In this document: positions 56,902 to 64,000 of the stretch, piece after piece
How the letters are laid out: each line of letters begins with the position of its first letter
Position numbering within the stretch: the stretch's first letter is position 1
Assembly: GCA_950295325.1 (NCBI GenBank)
Contig: OX485808.1
Span: forward strand, 17,132,527-17,196,526
Direction: 5' to 3'
DNA: 64,000 nt
Source of the DNA: Polytrichum commune
Lineage: Eukaryota; Streptophyta; Polytrichopsida; Polytrichales; Polytrichaceae
Made by a program: the position numbers and the translations under genes
Notes under the pieces: generated by a model
The model's database searches: none
The model's input: the letters and a program-made list of their open reading frames with translations, nothing else
What the model was told of the DNA's origin: nothing

Positions 56902-59110
56902 GGGGCGGTTTACACTATGGACCATGAAGTCGGACCATGGAAGATGGCCTTTATAAAAAATTAGTTTTGAGAGCCTTGGGTCCCACACTAGGTGTAAACT
57001 GAATGTGAACCAAGAAGAAAGACCATGGACCAAAAAGTGAAGGTGTTGATTTTTTTTAATTCATTCACAAAAAAGGGCAATTTTAAAAAAAAAATCAACT
57101 TTGACCATTCTCTTGGCTTCAATCATCTTGTCTTGACCTAACTTCTTGTTTTTGCTTGTTTTCACTTTGAATTTCAGCAAGCATGATTGCAATGAAGGAG
57201 AGGAGGAGCCTTGCGTTGCTTTTAGGATTATACATGTTTTTGTACATGCTTGTGAACCATGTTGTGGACATTCAAGCATTGCTTTTGCAAAGAGAGTGGA
57301 AGAAGGTTGCAATTTTGAGCTTGGTTTATGAGAATATGAGGCATAGAAAGAAAAACATATGGAGTCAAGAACGGATGTCCGGATTTGTAGAACAATTGTT
57401 ATTGGGATCGTGGATAGAGAGAGAATTTAGAAAGTGAACTCGATTGAAATATAATATTTTAGATTTTTGTGTAAGAGGTTGGGCTCGTATTTGAAAAAAG
57501 AAGAACCTCGTTTTAGATTTACCATACTGGTGTAAGAAATAGTAGCAATGTCATTGCATAGGTAAAGTAGTAGCGATAGATTGCAAAGTATAGGAAACTT
57601 GTATGGAGTTCATTAGAGCACATTATCAAAAATAATGAGAAAATTTTGTAAGGTTGTTAGAAAGCATTTGCAGCCAATTTTTGTACCAACTCCGGATGAA
57701 TTCCAGTTTAGAATTCTAGCTACAAAGTTCGAACAACTACATGGTATACCGTACGTTATAAGGGCAATAAACAGTTCGCATATTCATGTTTTAGTTCTAA
57801 TAGTCATCGGAAAGTACTATAATTGTAGGAAATCATTTCACTCAGCAATTTTACAAGGGATTGTTGGATTGGATTGTATATTCTAGGATTATGAATTTGG
57901 TTGGATAAGAAGTCTACACAATTAGGTTGTATTCCAGGTGACAAAAATTGGACGAGTATGTATAGAAGGAAAATTCCAGCCATACAAACTTGTCGGAGAC
58001 GTTGCATATCTGGCGAGGCCGTAGATTTACTATCTATTTAAGGATATGAGTATTGCATTATCCGGGAAAGAAAGAAACAAGAATTTTATCCAATCTTCAA
58101 CTAGAATGTGTGTAGATTGGGCATTTGATATACTGAAGGGTAAATAGAGGTTAATAATGAAGCGATCGGAGGTATCATTGAGAAATGTACCAGATATTGT
58201 AGCTATATGTATAGTGTTGTACAATTTATGTATTATAAACAATGAAGGGATCAAAGAAAATTGGATTGTAGAGGCAGAAAAAAAACTAGTTACAAGAGTT
58301 ACTGAAGGAGAATTATGAGAAGGAAGTGAACTACGGAAACAAAAACTTGGGCTTGTTAAAGTAAAAAAAACAATTTTGGCAAGAAATGATACTCTAATTT
58401 CATATGATATAAATGATGTAATAAAAAAATTTATAGAAGAAAAATGAGAAGACAAATGACCTTCTAAGAAAAACCACAGTTATGCATGCATAATTTACTT
58501 GCAGAAAGTCTGTGACATTACAAAATATGAAATAAATCCGGTATACCTGATACAGATAGCGATAGTGATAGTGATATAGTAGAATAGTACCTAAATTTTA
58601 TTTAAGAAAACAACAAATTTTCTATCCATGTTCTTGAGGAAATTAATAGATTCTAAGAATAACGCCAAAAAACTTAGAAATTGCCAAAAACCTGTTCCAA
58701 TAAACTTTCAATCTTTCCTTGAATTTTTTTTTGGCTTGTGATCCATCTGTTGTTGATGTAGTAACTAATATTTTTTTATATTTTTTATATTTTTTATTTT
58801 TTATTTTTTATTTTTAATGACAACCGGGACCAATTAGAACCTTTGATTGTAGCTACCAAGCGAATCTACAATTTAATCCAAGTGTTTACACCTGCAGATG
58901 AGAACAACTAAATGTAAATACATACATGAAACATAGCAGTAATTTTGATCTTCAAAAATGACGTGCATTGTAAAAAAAAAATCTATGCATACAATATTCT
59001 TTTGTGCATTTTAATAAAAAATATTTTATTTTCTAGTTAAATCTAAAATTCACTGTAAATGTGATTTAAATGAACCAGAATATTGGATTTAAGCTAGTGT
59101 GAATAAGCCA
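56902..59110 (+). mobile_element. PIF/Harbinger transposon relic (about 2.2 kb)
   Basis: The left end is GGGGCGGTTTACACTA, preceded by TTA at 56899-56901. The right end is roughly the inverse (TAGTGTGAATAAGCCA at 59095-59110). The ends resemble Harbinger MITE D (GGGCCGCTTCACACTA). The right boundary is uncertain because no matching TTA follows. A decayed transposase lies inside. Confidence 0.65.
57183..58500 (+). pseudogene. PIF/Harbinger (DDE_Tnp_4) transposase relic
   Basis: The N-terminal part contains RHRKKNIWSQERMSGFVEQL (57331-57390). The core at 57635-57886 contains VRKHLQPIF, LHGIPYVIRAINSSHIHVL and YNCRKSFHSAILQGIVGLDC; AINSSHI stands where the family has a G-A-I-D-G-(S/T)-H segment, so the first catalytic Asp appears to be Asn. 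In another frame at about 57990 is LVGDVAYLAR, which keeps the second Asp. Near 58107 is MCVDWAFDILKGK, with Asp where a Glu is usual, then a stop, then RNVPDIVAICIVLYNLCIIN, the C-terminal helix of the family. Several stops and frameshifts show it is inactive. Confidence 0.88.
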
Positions 59111-59690
59111 TAGTGTCGCGAAACTAGAAAGTAGGGGTAGGTAGGGCCATAGCCTGATAGCAAAGAGCACATTGTTTGATAACCACAATTTTATTAGACA
59201 TGCTATATAAGGCAAGGCCTTTAGAGGTTGAAGAAAAGAGGTGATTTCTTAATTTTGACTCACGTCGAAATTTTGTCAGATTTTATAACTTCTTTAATTT
59301 TATATTCATTATCATTTTGTGAATTGCAGCAATTGTGTGAGTTTGTGTATTGCTCATCAATTGTCTGTGGCAATTATGTGTTGGAATTGGAATCTAAGGG
59401 AATTTGGACTAGATATTGTAGTAAGTTTTTGCTATGACTTAAAAACAACAAACCCAGGGAACAAGGTCTCCAGGAAGACTGAGCTAGTGTCTATAAGGGT
59501 TAATGTCACATTGGATCAAGGTTCACAATAACATTATAGGGTAATTCTCATTCTTGACTCTCTTTCCTCTTAATTTATCCCATCCTTTCTCTTCTTTATT
59601 GGTTCTTCTGTGATGGTTCGGTAGTGAGTGTTGTCTGTCCTATCTTTCAGGTAGGTCCTATCACTCTAAGGTTCAACCTATTTCCGTCGT
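59111..59690. other. No gene seen
   Basis: AT-rich flank to the right of the Harbinger relic, with open frames of about 70 codons and no recognised domain. Confidence 0.4.
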
Positions 59691-59694
59691 GATT

Positions 59695-62130
59695 AATTTG
59701 GTCTATAGTCTCATGAATTTTGTAACATCGGACTATTGTCTTTGAGTATCCGGTCCATAGTCATCCAATGGATTTTCATCCTACTGGGGTTAGTATCATT
59801 CGATTTCCATAAACCAACATCACAAGATTTTCAATTCAAACTCAAATTATCTTATTCAATACAATGGATTCGTTAATTATTTTATTTGCATTAATCTTTA
59901 TTTAATAACTTATCTCAATCATGAACCATTTTCCATTCCAATCTGGCCTGCAATCTCTGCACATTCCAAGATAAGGTAATCACACTGGACTATATTCCAT
60001 ATTGGCTTATGCCTTGATTAATCACGTATTGTTCATGCCAATAACCTAAGTAATCTCAATCATTCCGCTTCCACTCATAGTCTCAACCTCACGTAGTCAT
60101 CTCACATGCTGAATAATGATGGCTAATACATCTCTCAGCCCGCATTTCCCTCTCATCAGGAACTAGCCTATCCAGGTTTTCATCATTAAATTGCACTCTT
60201 CTAATTCCTAACAAATCCCATCATCGTCTCTCTCTCTCCCTCTCTCTCTTTTCTTACATGCTGTTCAATTTCCCCTCAGACTATAGTCTTTCTTGGCTCC
60301 TTGCGGTAACGCTACTCCTCAATCCTCTGACCTATCTCACTGGTCTCTCTCTTTTCTCTTTCTCTTTGATCAGGTTTTCTTATCCTTACCGGCTCCCTGT
60401 AACTCTAATTAGGTGATTTCTCCTATATTGCGCTCCACTCTTATCCCTCTCATAAAGCTCCGATAGACTATAGTCCTTTTATCGCTGTCTCGTTCCGTCT
60501 CTCTCTCTCTGTTACCATTCGCTCAGGGTTGAGGTTCACGGCTTGACTGACGCTCAAGGATATGTCGTACATAAGCCTCTGTAATCTCACTCTTCGGATG
60601 CCTCTCAACAAATTGTTCTGCCCGGACCTTCAGGCAACTTACTCGGTTTCTTTCTCAATTTCCTCTCATCCAGTTTATCTCAAGTCTCTCTTTAATTTTG
60701 ATTATTATATTTCCCATTTCTCCGGTCGGTATCTCTATTCTCTGATGCGCATTCACTCACTCTCTTTTCCACATACTTTCTTCCTTCAAAATGCTTTCGA
60801 TCCTATCAGTTCCGTTAGATGGTTCGTTTCGCATACAATCACATTCTTACATTCTCCCTCTCATTACAACCTCAATTTCTCACTTACATTCTTACTCACT
60901 CCAATCATTATTTGCACATACTGACATTGCTCATATACACTTGCATACTCCGCAAAAACACTTAATTACTTTCAAATTGATTCCAGTATCAAAAACTTCG
61001 CTCTATCACAGAGTAGAAGTTAAGTCCTTTCAATCGGCATTTGGCCGATCCTACTTGTTCTTCGCTTATCAGCGACTACACTGGACTATAGCCTGAAAAC
61101 ACTCGTTGAAAATGGCCCCGCTCCTTCCTCGGACTATAGTCCTTTATCAGCCTCTTCTCTCAGGCGGTTACAACTCCTTCCTGGGGTCCTTTGGTTTCTA
61201 AAACTACTGTAAAAGTCCTTTCATCTGACTATAGTCTGATTTTTCCATCCATTTATCCAAAAGCTTGGTTCAAAAAACCTACATTCAGACTATAGCCTAA
61301 AAATCTGCTCTACAGATATGCATTAAAATTTAAATTGAATCTATTGAATTTATAATTGTCATGATATTGTAGCATTTACAAGGATAGATTCCTTGTTGTT
61401 TGCCCGAGAATTAGTCTGAGCATTATTGTTTGAATAAATATTGATTGATTATAGTCTAGAAAAACTAAGACTTATAAAATTTATAGTGTGATGTAAATTG
61501 ATATTAAGTTCTAATTCAAAGAGTTTGAGTGATAATAGTCTTTTGAATAATGAAATCAGTGCAGGTGAAATAGTCTATTGTCTGGGGCCTGCATTGAATT
61601 CTCTTACCATATACAAACAATTCAGGCTGAGTCCATCTGGAATAATTAAACTGGATTTCCTGAGCATGATTGATTTTATAATCTGTAGGGATAATGCCAC
61701 AATGTACAAGGTGCAGAGCTTAGTGAAATTTAGGCTTCTGTTTGAATAAATTATGTCTTTAAATTATTACTACGAATCAAAAGGAGAGTAGTGACTATGG
61801 TCTGAGAGAGATATGATTGGTAAATCGAGACTTTGATTAATATATTTTATATATTATACTCTAATGATTACTCGGTTGTGAGTGACCTGGAATTCAAACT
61901 AGCCAATACAATTTACATAAGGTGCAAATAAGTGAAATATTCATGTACGGACAATTGGCTACTATTTGCCCATAATCAATAGTAATGTCGTTGAATTATA
62001 AGTTGTAGTGTGTAATTTCCAAGATGGAAATTAAACTGCAAATTAAGATATAAAAACAGCGAGGAGAGATTCCTCAGAGATTATGTTGAAATTGAATGTC
62101 AGAGTGTTGATGTTGAAGGCTATAGTCTTA
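59695..62130. repeat. Region with many copies of a GACTATAGTC-like palindrome; pyrimidine-rich in its first half
   Basis: Exact GACTATAGTC occurs at 60279, 60466, 61132 and 61227. One- or two-base variants occur at 59701, 59731, 61084, 61288, 61447, 61531, 61793 and 62118. The plus strand at about 60140-61110 is strongly C/T-rich with CT runs near 60226-60250 and 60498-60510, which explains the Ser/Leu/His-rich 120-codon frame at 60562-60924. From about 61320 the sequence turns AT-rich. No known element family is recognised. Confidence 0.7.
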
Positions 62131-62172
62131 ATGTTGATGAACAGTTGCATTTCAACTGTACTAACCTTTCAG

Positions 62173-62275
62173 GGAATGTAAAAGGGTAATTGAGCAAGAC
62201 AATCGTCTGGAGAGGATGGGAAGCAAGTTGGTGGTAGCCGAAAAGACTCGACTGACCATATCCTGGTAAGTAGTG
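62173..62275 (+). other. Candidate orphan internal exon
   Basis: A 103-nt stretch lies between ACTAACCTTTCAG, with a branch-point-like CTAAC, and a strong donor TCCTG|GTAAGTAG. Exactly one frame is open through it, encoding KRVIEQDNRLERMGSKL and VVAEKTRLTI. No partner exon is recognised within the window, so it could be part of a gene extending outside, a relic or chance. Confidence 0.3.
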
Positions 62276-63390
62276 ATTTTATATTAAAGGATCCAAAAGG
62301 GAAGAGTTACTTAAAATGGAGAAACCATAATTCGATAATAATCCAAAAACTTGTTAGCACTCATTCCGGTGGATAACATTGAGAAATTAAGTCCAGTTAA
62401 ATTGAAATAAGAGGAAGCCACAAGATATTAATATGAATGCAAGCAATTCAAAATTAATAAAACAAAAAATCATGCAAGACTAGATTGAATGTTTATGTGG
62501 CATGGTCTATGGTCGTAATTGACATAATTGTGATTACCTTGGCCAAGACCAAGTAAGAGACTATTTTCGGATAGCATAACCAAAATCCTATTTAATTGAA
62601 AAAGATTGAAAATCCTGAAAGGATAGCTGCACAAACTTTTTAAATTATACTAAAGAGGATAATTAATACAAGATTATTGACAACACCAAAGTACCCTTGG
62701 CTTTGGTAACGAGATAAAAATGAATTACACATGCAGGATCATTGACTATGGTTGTGCCTATGTTTATGCACCACACTTGGTCCAATTAAAATGAACTCAC
62801 TGCCAAACCATTATTTGGATAATTAGAGTAAGGTGAAACATTGTCACAACAAGAAGAAGAAAAAGAATAAGATATATCGTCTCATTACCATTCGAGACGA
62901 GCTAGACGAAGAATTTGCCAAAACTGCAAACAAACAAGGTAATGTTTTTAACACAAGCTATTGTTTAAAAAAAATAGTAATTAAACATTGGCAAGTGTCA
63001 AAAGACACTAGAAGATAAGGAGAGCATATTAAGATCATGCAACATTTTGGAAATGGACGATTGGTTACTTCTAAAAAAATGGTATCCATTGTGAACTCTG
63101 TGACCACTCTCCTTGCGACTCTATACATGACTCTCAATCTGCATTATATCCTTCCATTGTTACCAAAAAAAATCTCTGACTACTATACAATCCCACAACA
63201 TGTTCACTAGACAAATGAGAGCCTACTGAACACAACAACCTTATATATAGATTTTACTTCATTTCACATTTTATTTTTTTATTGGTTACTATAATTTGTA
63301 TTTTTATTGTCTTCATTTTATTGGGGGTTTACCTAGATGAAAATTTGCAAAGAATACAATATTCACACAAGTCACACCCATGGCGTGAAT
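62276..63390. other. No gene seen
   Basis: AT-rich DNA. A 61-codon Lys-rich frame at 62833-63018 has no recognised family. Confidence 0.4.
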
Positions 63391-63398
63391 GAATGAAG

Positions 63399-63808
63399 CA
63401 CGGGTAGATCACTCCTTGTCAAATTGAACACCACGTGCGGACAAAGTTTGCTACCCCTATATTACATGCCATATATAATTTTAAAATTTATGATTTTTTT
63501 TCTACATATACATAACCATTGATAGTAACTTTTGAATAGTTTTCTGAAATTTTTAGTCATCTTTATTTTTTTTAGTAATTTTTTTAGTTCAATTCTGTGT
63601 CATTCTAGTTAGAAACGGTATGTTTTATGAAAAAAACAAATCATCAAATTTCGTTACCATTTTTAAGTATGTCATAGGTACTGTGTATATCTACTCATGA
63701 AAAAATTTTGATAAAATTTTGACCCATTTTGGTGGTGCAACTTACCAAAAGAAGATTTTTTTTGGTCGCACGTGATGTTCAACTTGACAATGGAGTGATC
63801 TACCCGTG
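63399..63808. mobile_element. hAT-type MITE with perfect 8-bp target duplication
   Basis: This 410-bp element starts CACGGGTAGATCACTCC and ends GGAGTGATCTACCCGTG. The TIR continues for about 44 bp through TTGTCAA, TTGAACA and CACGTGCG with few mismatches. GAATGAAG is present at both flanks (63391-63398 and 63809-63816). An 8-bp duplication and CA...TG ends fit the hAT superfamily. The interior is very AT-rich and non-coding. The well-kept ends suggest relatively recent insertion. Confidence 0.92.
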
Positions 63809-64000
63809 GAATGAAGAATGTCATGAATGAAGAATGCAATCATGGCAAGGACCATGAAAAACTCAACCACCGTAAACCCGAAAGCTACGGAGCAACTAGG
63901 CACAAATGCACACAAGAACGGAGAAATAACCCATAGTAATCAAAGATTCCTAAACCCATTGGAGCTAGATAGAAACGAATATCCATGACAACAACAACAA

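Noticed and set aside
60562-60924. 120-codon Ser/Leu/His-rich frame
   Set aside because: It lies in pyrimidine-rich DNA, where C/T bias removes stop codons; no recognisable family.

Overview
The window is nuclear DNA from a land plant. The evidence is one clear plant-specific transcription-factor gene of the INDETERMINATE DOMAIN (IDD) family with seven canonical GT-AG-spliced exons, surrounded by decayed plant-type transposons (an L1-like LINE with an RT and a zf-RVT region, PIF/Harbinger, pogo/Tigger and hAT elements). One recognisable host gene in 64 kb, AT-rich intergenic DNA and a predicted 965-residue IDD protein (longer than the 300-600 residues usual in flowering plants) suggest a large-genome plant outside the angiosperms, such as a fern, lycophyte, bryophyte or gymnosperm. 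That placement is inference; nothing here fixes the species.

Layout. 0-7.3 kb: MITEs, a SINE with target-site duplications, a Harbinger MITE, two large foldbacks (3.4-3.7 and 4.4-4.75 kb) and a broken Tigger/pogo transposase element on the minus strand (4.8-6.6 kb). 7.3-14.3 kb: mostly unassigned AT-rich DNA with a 600-bp repeat that recurs at 38.4 kb and a degenerate tandem-repeat block at 11.6-12.4 kb. 14.4-16.5 kb: a Harbinger-type MITE and a pogo-like MITE. 17.0-22.8 kb: one decayed LINE (endonuclease, RT, zf-RVT, A-rich end). 23-30 kb: dispersed repeats, a perfect 27-bp hairpin, GC-richer microsatellite DNA, a MITE and a second SINE. 30-42 kb: further MITEs, a decayed Harbinger transposase with a probable antisense DNA-binding partner ORF, and a 774-bp Tigger-derived element with TIRs and a TA duplication. 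43.5-45.5 kb: a cluster of inverted-repeat units just upstream of the host gene. 45.6-52.4 kb: the IDD gene. 56.9-59.1 kb: a second Harbinger transposase relic. 59.7-62.1 kb: a pyrimidine-rich to AT-rich stretch with many copies of a GACTATAGTC-like palindrome. 63.4-63.8 kb: a hAT-type MITE with a perfect 8-bp duplication.

How the parts relate. The IDD protein joins four zinc fingers of the SGR5/IDD14-IDD15-IDD16 type to a long C-terminal coiled coil and ends in LDLN. The exon model is phase-consistent through all six introns. The transposons form donor/passenger sets that can be seen here: the LINE 3' end resembles the SINE tails; Harbinger MITE ends resemble the end of the 57-kb Harbinger relic; and pogo-like MITEs with TA duplications lie among Tigger relics. 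I see no bacterial-type operon, CRISPR array, organelle insertion or tRNA/rRNA gene.
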